Source: Hybos culiciformis (lineage: Eukaryota > Arthropoda > Insecta > Diptera > Hybotidae). Taken from it: a DNA stretch of 64,000 bases. How positions within the stretch are numbered: position 1 is the first letter of the stretch; each line of letters opens with the position of its first letter. Under the pieces are notes generated by a model. The model saw nothing but the letters and a program-made list of their open reading frames with translations, was not told where the DNA came from and did not search any database. The translations under genes were made by a program, and so were the position numbers. Of the stretch, positions 1 through 14,554 are shown one piece after another. The stretch is taken from the NCBI GenBank assembly GCA_964007475.1, contig OZ023275.1, positions 7,688,001 through 7,752,000 on the forward strand, in the 5' to 3' direction.

Positions 1-3000
1 TCTAAATAACTATTATAATTATTTACAAGTTTATTACTGTTATTGAGTAAAAATAACTTGAATAAAACCTATGAGCTAATTACATTCATATATATTATAT
101 AAATTAATATCGTATAACCATTAATGTTTTGATATTTCAGCCAAAGGTTGCATAATAATGCATTGATATTTTTGCATTGTTTTTCTAAACAAAATTTACA
201 AAATTTTTCCATTAAGTATTTTAAATACATACAAACATTTGAAATTAAATTTTCAATGTCATCTACTTATGGATTAAGTCGCGTGGAATAAGTGTGGCAT
301 GCGTTGTTATAAATTCCAAAAAAGAAAATGAAAAACAATAATAATAATAAAAAAAAAAATGAAAAACCATTAAACGAAAAAACTAAAAGAATAAAATACA
401 AATGCAATTCCACGGCACAAATTAACAAATACATATTTAAAATAATATAACAAAAGAACTTAAGTAAGGATACGCGATTATTAAATCCCATTGCATAAAA
501 ATAACTGATTGAAAATACGAAAATTTTTCGTAAATCTCGTTACATTATTCTTTCAATTCCCAGCAATTCCCATATTATTTATTTTTGCTTTATTATTATT
601 ATTATTATTATTATTAAAGACAATTCACCCTCTTTCAATGTGAGTAGGTACATATAGTGTAAAAAAGGTATTTTCAAAATCTAAAATTTCACCCTCCTAA
701 TACGAAAAATTTATTTAACTATCCGAAAGAAGTAAAAAACTGTTATCTACTTCAAGCTTTATTATTATTTATTTTTTTATTTTAAAAATAACACTCTATT
801 AAATTTGTATTAAATTGTTAAACCTATGTGAAATGGAAATATTCTGGGAGATTTTTTTTTTAAATGAAAAGGAGTTAGATGTTTTGCGATTCGAATTAAA
901 TCATCATTATTTCCATACAAAGTCTATACTAAAACTATTATTATGTGGATAAGTGTCAAAATTTAATGTAAACATATCTTTAAAACTAAGAAATCCTTAT
1001 TGATTTTAAAATTATTTGTTTCAAATGTTTTAGAAGATTAACGAATAGATTAAATCAATTGTAGGCCTGGAAATAACTGGAAAGGCTCACATTTCCATCG
1101 TTTTATTCAATATCTTTACTATCCTTATTTTGAATTTTATAATGCCTATTCCTTTAAATTGTCGAGAAATGCGATTCGAAAGACATTTGAATGAATATAA
1201 TTAAGACTTGTTGAGTTTTTCCACTGGGATCAAGAATAGGGTCGCTTTCAATGTTAAAAAAAAAACACGACAACATTTTCGGTACTTTTAAAGACAATTT
1301 TTTAAACTTTCTATCATATTAGCGAGAAATTGTATAATTATCTACAATCAATTGCTTTTCGAATGGAATTATAGATAAATTTTTGTGATGCGCCTTGGAA
1401 GATTCAAATAAGGACTGTAAAAATGTTGAACATAACATGTGGAAATATAAGTATCTAAACCTAAAGCTATGGCTGTTGGAAATGGTTGTGTTTCTTTTCA
1501 TTTGAGCCCCACAACTATCAGTTATTAATTGATTGTGATCAGAGTGAATGGAAAGAAGCTCATTTATTCCAAACGTCTAAGATTTCTTAAAATACTAAGA
1601 GAATTTTCTGAAATTAATTTTTAAAAATTTAAACCATAAATTTAAATGAATTACAATATTTCAAAGATCCTTGATAGTGAAAATTTAAAAACAAGATAAT
1701 AGTATTCTAACAAACACATATTTATACTTGTTTTTTATTTTGTTATTTTTCATATCTTCGCCTTAATGCCGTTTGCGCGATTAAAACATTGTGAAATAAT
1801 TTTTTTTTACTGTACTTTAATTTTTCATAACTTCATCCTATAGGACTCGACTTAAAAGGCAAAAGTAATTTTGCTGGATCCCTATATATTATTCCCTTTT
1901 TATTCGCTTAAATTTGTAAAGTTTTTTTTTTTTTTTATTCAAGAAAATAATTCAAAACATCTGCTCATTTTTTATTTCTTGTTTATATAAAGTCCTTTAT
2001 AAACAGGATAAAAAAAAAATTCCAAAAGAAACAATAAAATATGTATTAAGGTACCTACATACGTACATGAAAATTCAAATTTTTGATATCAAAAGGTGTA
2101 GATTAAAATAATAAAATCCTTATTTTTATTTACATACATTACGCTACTTTTACATGTGTGTACATATTTCAATTGAAATTATGAAAATTTTTTTATGAAA
2201 TGCAAAATTAATTCTGCAATTTGATAAATTTTATGTTACACAATTTTAATACCTCAATTACTTTATTTTTCATTATAGAGAATTAGAGACAATTGGTTCT
2301 CCTTTTATCCAAGTAAATTTATAACGAAGCTAGAGCAAAATAATATCTTCGTAAGACCTCAAGGTTGTAGTACAAATATGAGTATATTTGTATAATATAT
2401 CTTTATAATTTATATTAAAAATTCTGAAATAAATTTTAATTATAATTAAAAATAGTTAAAAAATTATTCACGTTTCATTTAGATCAGTGCCTGAAGACTT
2501 TAAAATTTTTAGTATTTAAATCCAGCGACAAATAAGATTTTTAATGATTTTAATGATTTGTTTACATCATTGAATTTTTGACATTAAAGGGCTCAACAGT
2601 ATGCGTTCAGAAAGTAGTTGAAAAATTATTTTATTTATTTGAGACCCCAGATAAATTTATGGTGTACTATCATCGCGCTAAAACCACTATATAACTAGTT
2701 ATTTTGTATAAAAATAGAAAGCAACAAAACTATGCTCAACAAATAGTATTTGAGATAAAGATATAAGACTGGTATAATTAAAAAACCTTAAAAACCAATG
2801 ACATTCGCTAAACACACTCACGTAAACGGCGATCGACAATTCTCTGTGTTCCTTTTGAGACTGCGGAGCCTTAAATGGTGGATGTCTCTATCTCTTGATT
2901 CTCTTGATTTCTGGCGTTCGTTTTTCTTTTCCCGATCTGTTCTAAGCAAAACATGTTCTACTATGTAAATTAATTTACAAACGTCCGAAAATATTTAATA

Positions 3001-3482
3001 TAATATATAAATATATATTTTTCAAATTTTTATTCCTATAAACAAAATTATTATTATTAAAAAAGCACTTTAATCATTTTTGAAATAATGAAAGGTACCC
3101 TAATTGAAATTCAAATTTATTCAAATTATTATATTTTGAAATGAAAATTCAGGATTTTGAATTATATTTTATACACTCATTTTTATATTTTAATTTTAAA
3201 AGGACGAAAAAAGTATTACAATTCTTTTTTTTTATAACAAGAATAAATAGATCTTGTTGTATATATAATATAGTGAGCTTAATTTATTCATTTTTAAAGG
3301 TTTTTTTTTTAATAGATGATCATTAATTCAGGGCAGTTGATTCTTCGAAGATTGAAGGAGAACGTTATAGTATTCAATTATTTTTATACGAAGTTCAATG
3401 AAAAAATCCAACTTCATAGACTGTCAATTATTTTTTTAATGGGGAGCAGTTGATTATTTTAAAATAAAAGATATTATTTTAA
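1..3482. other. AT-rich spacer without a supported gene
   Basis: No reading frame with a recognisable domain. Poly-A/T runs are frequent. Bases 2815-2945 are clearly more complex and more G+C-rich than their surroundings, but neither strand gives a convincing exon. A 60-codon minus-strand frame at 1319-1501 has no recognisable domain. Confidence 0.7.
591..616. repeat. TAT trinucleotide microsatellite
   Basis: About 26 bases of uninterrupted TAT repeats. Confidence 0.9.
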
Positions 3483-3997
3483 TTATGACTAAACTGGAAA
3501 CGAGTTTGGAATCGGTAAGGAATAAAATGTGGAATCAAATAATGCTTTAACCATTTGAAACTCGATCTACGTCAGGGTATTATTATTATAGGACACTGAT
3601 ACTAGTAATATATTGGGCAGATTTAAAGCTAACAATTGCAATTTAAGTAATTTTGAAAATTAAGTAAATAAATACTTCCATAAGTAAATTTTAATTATTT
3701 TTTCCTGTCTCATCTATTACGATTACGATTGAGTCTACAACGAATTGATGTAATCTTTATAATTTAAGTAAGCCAAATGTAAAAAACGTGAAAAAAAAAC
3801 TTGATTTTCAACTTTACTTAAACTTTAATTGTTACATTTAAATCTGCCCAATATATTACTAGTATCAAACTCAAGGTTCGCCTGGCAGTGTCCCATAATA
3901 CCCTGACGTAGACCGAGTTTCAAATGGTGAAAGCTTTATTTTGATTCCACATTTAATTCCTTATCGATTTCAAACTCATTTCCCGTTTAGTCCATAA
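3483..3997. mobile_element. foldback element with long inverted arms
   Basis: The left arm (about 3483-3650) is an inverted copy of the right arm (about 3814-3997). Both start TTATG(G)ACTAAAC at the outside and share CTACGTCAGGGTATTAT and an identical segment around ATATTGGGCAGATTTAAA on the inside. The right arm keeps a 20-bp segment (around 3867-3886) that the left arm lacks. The loop is about 163 bp and has no reading frame. Outer borders are uncertain: weak similarity continues a few bases further and no clear target-site duplication was found. Best read as a non-autonomous foldback or MITE-type element. Confidence 0.82.
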
Positions 3998-6119
3998 GTA
4001 AATTTTATTATCTGTCTTTAGACTTAAAAAAGTTTTTATATGTGTCAACTTTAACCCAGCGCAACACTTTTTTTGTTGTTCCTAACTTATTTTAGAATAT
4101 TTGAAATCGTTTTATTTTACTAAAATGTTAAGAACTAAAATTATTCGAGCCCACTGATTAAAATTATTTCAAACTACATAATATACATATGTACGATATG
4201 TACGCATATTTTACTTATATTAAGCCGTAAATTCTGAATTATAAAATCCTGTTGCGTTATAGTTTTAATTAAATCCAACTTTAGAAAAAATTATTTTAAC
4301 TATCACAGGTGATTAATATTCAGTTCCATGATTAGGAAAAATTTATGTTAATTTTGTTTCACTATTTGTATATAATAAGGGATATTATTAATTTTTTTGA
4401 ACAAAACCTTCAAATTTAGTGAATCAAACTGTTTGTTCTTATAGCCAAAGACTTGCCATTACGATCGGGGTAATGTTGAATGTTTGAAATAAAAAACTAA
4501 AGAAAAAATATAGATATCACCAATAATACTACAATTTCCATTGCATCAACTATTCAATGTTTTTAAAAAAGATATTCTAAAAATATTTTGCATTCCTCTC
4601 CTCTGTCTAGTTCAGTGTACTTGATTGATATTCCATTCAAGTATCTTAAAAGATAAAAATACCAACCTATTTATCTGAAGAGGATGAAATAATTTCTCAC
4701 ATATTTAATGTTGATTTTAAAAATGATGAGATAGAATTTATTTTTTTTGTTCAGGACAACAAACAAAACCCTTTTTTGAGTTTAATTTTTATTCAATTAG
4801 AGTTTTCTTTTTTATTATATTAAAGGTAAAATTTTTATAACCGCAAAAATTCAATAAATTTTAATAAATTATAGTCATAAATTAATTCAACTGAAAATTG
4901 CATTGATTATTATTGAAAAAAAAAAAAAAAAATTGGAAAAAAATTATTTTTTAATTCAGATCCTATTGTCCTCTTGAAAATTAAATTTCTTAATATCTGA
5001 CAGATCCTTAATAATCCTTAAAAAAAAATCACGTTTATTCAAAAAAAGGCGCGCTTTAAAATTCCCACAAAAAATTTATTGCAAAAATCATGTTCAAAAG
5101 GATTTCATATTAAGATCATTTATTTCGAAAAAAAAAAAAAATTAAAAGGAAAAATAAAGGAAAAACATTTTGAATCCTTTTCCTTAAATAAATCAAGTGA
5201 ATGACCTCTTTTTACCTCATCAGGGATTAAAAAAAAAAATACATAAGATAAGTTTACTTTTTTTTATGTATAGGTATACCAAAAGGATAAGAAAAGGGTT
5301 ACCAGTTTGTTACCTGTTACAAAAGTTGATTTCTTATTTCTTAAGCCGAAATTCTCAGGAAACAATAAGAAATGATATTTATATATAAGTATTAAGATAA
5401 AAAAACCCAAAGATTTATTATACCAAAGTTGCGAAATTAAAGCTGAAAATGTGACAAAGTAAAAGAACTCGTAACTATGTATGTTAAAAAAAAGGTAATA
5501 TTTCATTGTTCTTATATATTAAAAAAAAGAGAAAATAATAACTAATAGCCTTTAGGTAAACAGAGCATTAAAACTATTCTTAAGACAACTTTTGCCGCAA
5601 AGCCTAAAACCGTACTATTTCATATTCAATAATTTATTAATAATTAATTCACTTATTTAAAAACAAATATTTAATATAATATTCAGTTTTTCATCAATCA
5701 TCAATCAATTTCTCTTAAGCTTAAAATTTTTTTATTTTTATAGAATATTATAAAAGAAATTTTTTTGATAACATATCCTATTATATGCTTTATGTCAAAA
5801 AAAATGCAGAATAAAGAAAAAAATGGGAATCATAATTTGTTGTACCTCTTGCAAGAAATAAAAAAAAACTTTTGCAAATGGTTTTCAAATTATTTTTAAA
5901 TACCTATTCCGAATGAGTTCTAAAATAATAATCTTCTTTTTGTAATAATTTAATATCACAGTGTTCTATGAGAAATGAGGTTTGTGTACCTTAGATCAAA
6001 ATTAATTCTAGTGCCCAGAGGCGCGTTATGGTGCCCTAGGCAATTAAAATTTTTGTACATTAAAATTTACATGAACTAATAAACAACTTTAAAATAATAA
6101 GGAATCCTTTCTTTAATTC

Positions 6120-6125
<6 letters not shown>

Positions 6126-6155
<30 letters not shown>
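6126..6155. repeat. AT dinucleotide microsatellite
   Basis: About 15 AT units without interruption. Confidence 0.9.
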
Positions 6156-6159
<4 letters not shown>

Positions 6160-8614
6160 TTATTGATTTATCTAACCAAATTATAAATAATGAATAGAAA
6201 AAGAATTGAAAAAAATGAAATCAAAATAATTAAATAATTAAAAATGAATAACAAAATTCAATTATACCTCAATCCGTTGTCTGAAATTGGAATGTTTCTG
6301 TTAACTTTTTTTTAAGCGTAGAAAATTTTTCTATATAAATAAAAATTTTGATTTCCCGGTCCTAAATTATTCCCAGTCACAGCGATAGTTTTCTTTCTCT
6401 ATGGCGCTACAGCCCGCTCACTTTATGATCTACAAATTCAGCAATAAATCAACAAAATTAATTTTCTTGTGCTCCCTTTCAATACATACTAAAATTTCAA
6501 TAATGTACAAAATAATCTTATGTGACTTGTCACAATCTAAGATTTTTCTGTTTTAAAAGACTTAAAGATAGCAGAGAACTCAAAATTAGTTTAAAATATT
6601 ATATGTAAAAGAATTGTTTAGTATTTTAAATGTCTAATAAAGCAAGAAGTGTTTGTCATATAATTTTTGTCGCATTTCCAGGGTCGTTTATTTTCTGTAA
6701 AATGAAACAAATAAAAATTGCAAAAAAAGAAATCAGAGAAATAATTTAAAATTTCACAGTGAGGGCTCTCAAGACTTCTCCAACACGCTATTCAAAATTC
6801 AAATATAAAAAATGTAAACTTAATAAGTACTGCACATAAAAAATGAAAAATTCTTAATTTCTGGCTTTTGCTGGGTAGGTTATCGTAATAAAATATTCAG
6901 TTTTAAGTTCATTTTAATAAAAACTATAAGTTTATTCTAACATGGTAAGTTTTTTCCTTACGATTCTATAACAAAGACGTAGATCTTATTTTTTTTTTGT
7001 GTAAATTTCTATTAAAATTAAAAAAAAAAGAAGATTATATTTGATCGTTCTTCCGTAATTCATCGAATATTTATATTATTTGAGTTCAATTTATTGAAAA
7101 ATATTTTTTTTTAATATTTTTGAACAACTTTACCTGTTTATAGTTTCTAGTTCTCAATGAAATGTTTTCGAAATGTTTTATTTATTTTCAATCTTTTCAG
7201 AAAATATCGAAAATGTAAACAATTTTTGTTTTGAATACAATATAAATATAATATGTATAATATTTTTTATTTGAAAGTAAAATTTATTGAAAACATTTCT
7301 CACTCCTATGGAATTAAAGAAAAAAATAAAAGAAATGAAAAAATTGTTTTTTTGAAACTATTTTAAGGTGTTTGTTCGATGAAATATTTATTATAGAATT
7401 TTTTTTTTAAATACTAAAAAAAAAATACCAATAATAATTACTTTTATTTTTTTTAAATTGTAAATTTTTCTAAGCAATAAATTTTGAAGGATTTTTATTC
7501 CTTTTTTAGCATTTCTGTTTTCAATAAAATAAATTGACATTTCCAACTGTGCAATAGATTTGAAAAAAAAAAAGAAAAAAAAATTATTTTAATTTTAGTT
7601 ATTTTGTTATTTTAGAAGATTTAATTAAAATTGGACAATATTTTGTTGAGTTGTGAGAAGTATTTTAGAATGAAATATTTGGCGCTAAAAAAATGTCGAA
7701 AGTCAGTGTTTTTGATAAGGCCCTTTTAGAGCCAACAAAAACACTAAAAAATTATGAATATTTTATTAAAAATTCGTGTACAAAGGATGTCAAAACATGA
7801 GCTACCAAATTCAGCACTCCTTAGTCGAATTATACTTTCATTTTCGTCGATAAACTTTTATTTATACTACACTCTGTAAAGGATCTTACTATTCTAACCA
7901 TAATGTCAATTGGAAATACACGTAAGAGTTAATTCTCCGATTTTTTTCCATTGGAATGCTTATTGTTTAACTTTTTTTAGTTTCCTTTAGTTATTAAAAA
8001 TCAGAATCGGAATCAGAATTACGACAGTTTTTAATTAGACAATTAGAATAGTTTTGTTGCTAGAATGTCGATAAAATAATTTGTTACTATGTTGTGTTAA
8101 GGAATTTCAATAAAAAATTACATAAATCTTGAATAATGCAAACATTTTCTTTTTTAAAAAAGATTTTTTATTCAAGGCTTAAGCTATATGGAATCGGAGC
8201 TAGAGAAAAAAAAAAATTGCATTTATTGCAAATTCGTTTTTATATGTACATCTTTTATGTTGGAAAAATGTGTTTACATAGTTGTAACAATAAAAAGAAG
8301 AAAATATAAAGAATTTTATCTAAAAGGATAATAAATGTTTTTTGGGGCGTTATTTTGTTTTCTTACATTTAATTCTAAATTATATATATGTATATTGTTT
8401 ATCCTTGCAAAATACAAATATACAACAAAAAAAAAAGGATGTTTGTACAAACCACAAATAAAATTCTTCTTTAAAGAAAAATAAATATTTGAGAAAGAAA
8501 GAAAAAAATGAACATAAAAATTTTCCAACAATTCTGTTTTTTTTTTTTTCTCTTTGAAACTAAAAATAAACACTGACTTTAATTCTATTGAATCAGACTT
8601 ATTATAAATTATTG

Positions 8615-8638
8615 ATATATATATATATATATATATAT
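8615..8638. repeat. AT dinucleotide microsatellite
   Basis: Twelve uninterrupted AT units. Confidence 0.9.
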
Positions 8639-11600
8639 GTACCTATGTGCAATATATAAATATTATTATTGTTATATGTACCCATGTAATATATATAAAT
8701 TTTTTTCTTATTTCTTTTTAATTTTTTATAATAAACATTTTTTAATCTATCTTTTGTTGTGAAGCTATACAAAAATTAAAAGATAAATTTAAAAAAAAAA
8801 ATTATTTTTTATATTAATTGAAATTCCACAAAAAAAATGAAATCTACGTACTAAATATTGTAGAATAAAAAATGTTTCTTTTTCAGTGAAAAATTTCGCT
8901 ATAAATGAATTAAAAATTATTGTCATTGAAAGAAAAAAAAATTTATGCCAAGCGAAAGTCCATTAGTTGCGGTTCTTATTACTCCTTTTTTTGTTTGTTT
9001 GTTATCAAAATATTTGAAAGGATATCCGATTTCTGGCTGTGTCAATAAATTGATAATGCCTTTTTTTTTTATCCTTTCCGTTAAAAATTGCCTACAAAAA
9101 TTTATGAAATTCGCAGGTAAGAATTAAATACAATTAACACTTTAGCGAAGATTTTTTCAATACACAAAAAGGTATATGAATAAAATTTATGGCGAAAAGG
9201 GTTTATTTCTTTTATTTAGAATAGAAAAACATAATATGACATTTAGTTAACAAAGTTTTATTAAACCGGAAATAAATAATTGGTAAATAAAATTAAATTT
9301 ATAAAAATTTCATTTTACTGATTGGTAAATTGTTATCCAAACTAATAATTTAAAATTTTTTTTTTACTATGTTAGTTAAACTACAGCCCACTATTGAGAT
9401 TCGCTATTCGTATAACGTTCACAGAACATGCAGTAGAACTATAAGGAGTTATTTCTGAAATAAGATTTAAAATATATAATTCGGCTTTTTATATTTATTA
9501 ACTTATTTGCGTGGAAATAAATGCGACTATGTCTTCGGTTCGAATAAATAATACAGTACACAAAAATCATAATTATGCTATTTGGTATATTTTGTATTGT
9601 CAATCAATATTTCAAAATACAATAAAAGCAAAACAAGAAGAAAGAATTCTTAGGATAAACTCTTACCTAAAAAAATTCATCATATAAGACATAAAGATTT
9701 TTATATTAACGCAATTAAAAACAAAATTTTCACATTGCGCATCATCATATACATATTTTCGCAAAAATTTTAAAATTGAAAACCTGGCGCCATAATGATT
9801 TTATTTGCTCTTGAAATAGAAAAACAAAAAAACACATAAGTTATTATTATATTGAATTTCAAAAATAAACATTTGGATAAAATTCATTTATTAAAAGACA
9901 ATTGCCGCCTAAGTTAATGTGAACAAGTGCTATGCGGTTAAAATTAAAAAAAAAATTGTGAAAGAACTACAAGCGCACAGTATGTCAACAAAAAATCTAT
10001 TAAAGTCCTTTGAAGAAAAAGGACACTTACTACTGTAATTTTTTTCTTTTTCTAATATTATCTTTCAATAAATTTTACATTGATAAGAAATAATTTTTAT
10101 GGTTATGTTAAATTAGAAAATTTATTTTTATCAAAATAAAAACATGTTAGGAAAACAGAATGAGAAATCAGAAGATTGTATCTAGGTTACAAATAAGAGT
10201 TCTAATCCATATTTAAGAAAGATTTCTACTGAATTTTATGTTGCCAATTCAACGACAAATGTTTAAATGTTATAGCTATAATATAATAATAAAGCCTTTA
10301 AGTTGAAAAAATATGAACATCTTTTCAAAGACGCATAAATTGAAAATTAAACTTAAACTATAACACGTTTAATTTATCATTTCGTTAAGACGACGGTTGG
10401 GAAGAAGGTATTGTGCATTGTGCTATTGCTATACAAATATAGCTGCATTTTATATCCATTTGTCTTTAACCCTAGTATTAAGATTTCAATATTAATTAAG
10501 AAAATTCATTTCATGTTCCCATGTTTTTGGTAGATTTCAATTCATAATAATCTAAATTTTAAAAACTCTTACTGTGTTTCAGACTAATTTATTGATGTAT
10601 TTATTAGTTAATTGCTGTTATTGCACTTGTCATAATGTCATAAATTACAAATTGTACTATCAACTGTAATAATCAATTTATTATTTATTCTAAGAAACAA
10701 CATTTAACTCATACCGCTGGTGCTGATTTAAAATAAATATTTATCTCCGAACCTGCCGAGTTCTATGCACGTGTCAACTGTTTTTTAGTTTTTATATGGT
10801 TCAAGAGAGAGTTGGTTTTATAATTGTATCATACTCTTACAATATTTATAATCTTTAGGAAATTATATAGGTACCTAATGCTAACAAACTGTATCAAATA
10901 AAGATAGCTAAACCGTTAAACTACCTCGTACTGAAGATTCCATTCGAGAACATCAAAACTAAATATTGATCATTTCAGTGTTAAAAAATTCATAAAATCG
11001 ACATAATGTTTAACTTGAACCATATAAATTTCTATTTTATATAAAAAAAAAATAAATTATTTAGGTAGGTACATACATTAAAATTATTAGAGGCATGAAA
11101 AACTATATTAAATTATTTATTATTAAAATATTGTATATAGTTAAGCTTCTACACCAAAAACTAAACGTGTGATCAAAATTTATTTTTACTTTAAACTCGC
11201 TTTGAAAAAAAAAGAAGAATAATAATCAATTTGCAGACTTCTTTTCTTTTTTATTTATTATCTACCGTTAACGGAATTAGGTCAAATTTATTAAAAGTTA
11301 TTCTTTAAAATGAGTTAATTTACTCTTCGTTTGTGTTCTTCCCAATTCCTATCCAGCATTATAAATCATTTAAATATATATAATGTTAATTAAATTAATT
11401 TATGTTATTAAGATTAAAAAAAACTAATTACAAGAAATTTTTTATTTTGGTAAATTTTTCTTTTGCGGCAGGAATTTGAGAAATTCATGTAACGAAGGCG
11501 CCTTCTAAATTTTTTTAATTTTTTTTTTTTATTGAATTAATAATTAGGCAGAAGAAGGTGATAAATTTGAATTATTTGTTTGGGCAAAAATTTTCGGAAA

Positions 11601-14546
11601 TTTCCATAAAAATTAAAATGCAAAAAAATTAAATTTATTATTATAAAATGTTGAAAAATATAAAGAAAATGTATTCAGTGCTTCTGATATGAAATCAATA
11701 TTGTACATAATATCGATTTTGGACATAATATGGAGTTGTTCACTTAATAAATTATATAAAAATATTTATTGTTTAAAAGTACAATATTCCTATTTTTTTT
11801 ATAATATATTTGGTGGTTGCGATTTAGTTGTATTTAAAATTTATCCCGGTTTTTTGCAAAATTAAAACCATCAAAAATATTTTTATTTTTATTTTATTTT
11901 GTGTCTACTTTTTCGTTAACGAAGTTTCTTTTTAAAGTATTATCAAGAAGTTCCACCCCAGTTTGAAATACAAAACCTAAGATAATAGGAATAAATAGAA
12001 TAAAAGGAAATATTAAAACGTTCCATTTTATTAGATTTATGAAATCAGAAAATAAGTGTTAGGTCTTGGTCTTTCTGTGCATATGTATAGACATTTGATT
12101 TCTATAAAATATTTTTTATTACCAAATGCTTAAAATTTATGTTAATAATTTTGTTCAATGTTATTACAAAAATAAATAACAACCTATCTAAGTTTATTTG
12201 ACAGTAACTTTACTACTTCCGTGAAAGATATAAAAGAGAAACAAAAATTAGTATATCCCTCACTAAGACATGCTAAAACTATTAAATTCTTTAAGGAATC
12301 TCAAATGAATGTAGGATAACTTCAAAAAGTATAAGAAAACCAAAGCTAAAGAAATGATCAGAAAATATTATGTAAAATTTATAAAGAAAAATACAAAAAA
12401 AAAATTCAAAAAAAAAATTACCAAAACTTCAGTTGATCGTTATTATTTCCATCCAAATGGTTAAATTGCGGTGTATATGTAACACACAGCAGTCTAAATG
12501 CATCCAAATTAATAATTAATTTAATTACACCCTTTTGAAGTGAGTTGTTTTAACTCTTTCGTAAACGCTACGGGATTCTGATCAACAAGTTTTTTTTTTC
12601 TTATTTTATTTATTTATTTTTTTTTTTGGCATTAATAAGTTCATAAATATTTTGAATTTATTAGTTCAAGAAGTTTAAAAGTTTTATTTTTTACGAGTTC
12701 CTAGCTGGTGTTTTATTTTCTTGAAAGAAAAATTTGTTAATATATTTTTTTACTAATATATAATGTACATATGTATGTGTACATTAACTTATATTGAAAA
12801 AAAACAAAATGTATTAATCTTAAAAAATAATGATAATTCTAAAATGTGAGAAAGAAATTCATTTATTAGCTGTCTTATCATTTTTTCCAAAAGTCCTCGA
12901 CTCTGTTCGAACCTTGTTTTAGTATTTTTGATATCTAATTGTTATTATAGAGCCTTAATTAATCACATTATTATATCATTATCTAATTAAGTATTTGCTA
13001 CATTTTAGTGAAAATAATTGTATAATTTTGTAAATGAATTTTTTTTTCTTATTCAAAAGATCAATTTAGAAGTTAGATATGAAAATTTGCTATAATTCCA
13101 TAAGTAAGTTCGGTAATCTTTTTGTACAGTCTTAATAAATAAATATTGATTTTTTTGTAAAGTTAATTAATTATTTGAGAACTTGTTTTAGGTTAATAAA
13201 CTGAAAATATATTGGCAATGACATTGGTTTGGTCTCTAGAATATACGATTACGCTTTCAACTTATATGAGAAGTTCTATGAAATATAATATAAAGTTCAG
13301 TCAACTTTGGAAATCAAAATATTTTGAAGGACGATATTTGTAGTAATGAATTATTTAATTGTATTTTATTTTTAATTAAAAGAAAAAAGAACTTTAAATA
13401 AAAAAATTTATAAAGTTCATCAGTTTTTACGTCTATTCAATTTATAAAAATGTTAGAATAATACAGAATGTCGTCATAGGAAATAAATAATATTGTCAGT
13501 TGATAATATCTTTACAGGTACATACTTACTTACTTAGTTCCTTACGTTGTAATTATTTTAATTAGTGAAGCATTATTTCGAAGATTAGGAAACATTATTT
13601 TTATAAATATGACCATGAATATAATACCGGGTTTAATGATATTTAGGAGGCATGACGTGGAACATTATTCAGGCATATGAAGCATTAGTTCGTTTTCTTT
13701 GGATACAACATAAACATGTTAATTTTTTAATTTCTTTTGAAACTTTTGAATAATAAATATTACGAAAATTAGATAAAATTAAGTATTATTAAAATTTTTC
13801 TCTGTACTTAAATACGGCTCCAACAGGTTTACTATAATTTTTATTTCCCAAAGTGATTAAGCTTAATAATTGGAAACTGTAATATTTTTTTTGGACTTAT
13901 ACGTGTGTACGAATGATTCCATTCAACGTTACATAAATAATTGATTAGTTTAACTGTTTAAGTTTATCCATTCGAACAAAATAATATTTATAATTATTTT
14001 CATTCATAATTTAAACAAGACATAGGTCTGACTATGCTTAAAATTTAAATAAGAATAAACTGATAAGCAAAAACAAAACATATTTAGCATAAAAGTTTCA
14101 ACTTAAAGAAATTTAACATAATGTACACAAGCAATTATAAAAATTACAAAAAAGTTAAAAAAAAGTTAAAAAAAAAGATAAGAAATTAATTTCTTAATCA
14201 CTTCCCATTTTGCTAAATTTTTATTTAAAATTAGAGCTTTTTGATAAAATTTTCAACAGTTTGTATTTTATATTCTTTAATTCATTTGTAATAACTATTC
14301 GCGTAAAAACAAATTGTACCGTGATAATTTAAATAAGTGCAATAAATCAATCTTTCATTTTTAAATTGATAGTGTAAAATAAAGTGCAATAAAAAAACAT
14401 ATTTTTTCAATGTTTATGTTAATGTTATTTTGAAACAAAATCCGCTTAACTAAAACATACATTCAAATTAATTTTTTTTTCTTTTCAATTTAATGTCTTG
14501 AAAGTGATATACTGAGAAGTTCTTTAAGCTTTTACGTTGGGTTGGG

Positions 14547-14554
14547 TTTCTTAT
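14547..14554. repeat. left target-site duplication TTTCTTAT
   Basis: Eight bases directly before the left TIR, identical to the eight bases after the right TIR at 15660-15667. Confidence 0.88.

Larger units (their letters stand above)
3998..14546. other. AT-rich spacer without a supported gene
   Basis: Apart from AT microsatellites at 6126 and 8615, only poly-A/T-rich spacer is seen. A plus-strand frame at 8945-9116 stands out slightly because it runs into the consensus donor CAG|GTAAGA at 9117, but it has no recognisable domain or partner exon. Confidence 0.7.

Noticed and set aside
12890..12930. GGTTCGAAC on the minus strand, like a tRNA B box
   Set aside because: The flanking bases do not form a T-arm stem and no A box or acceptor stem is present.
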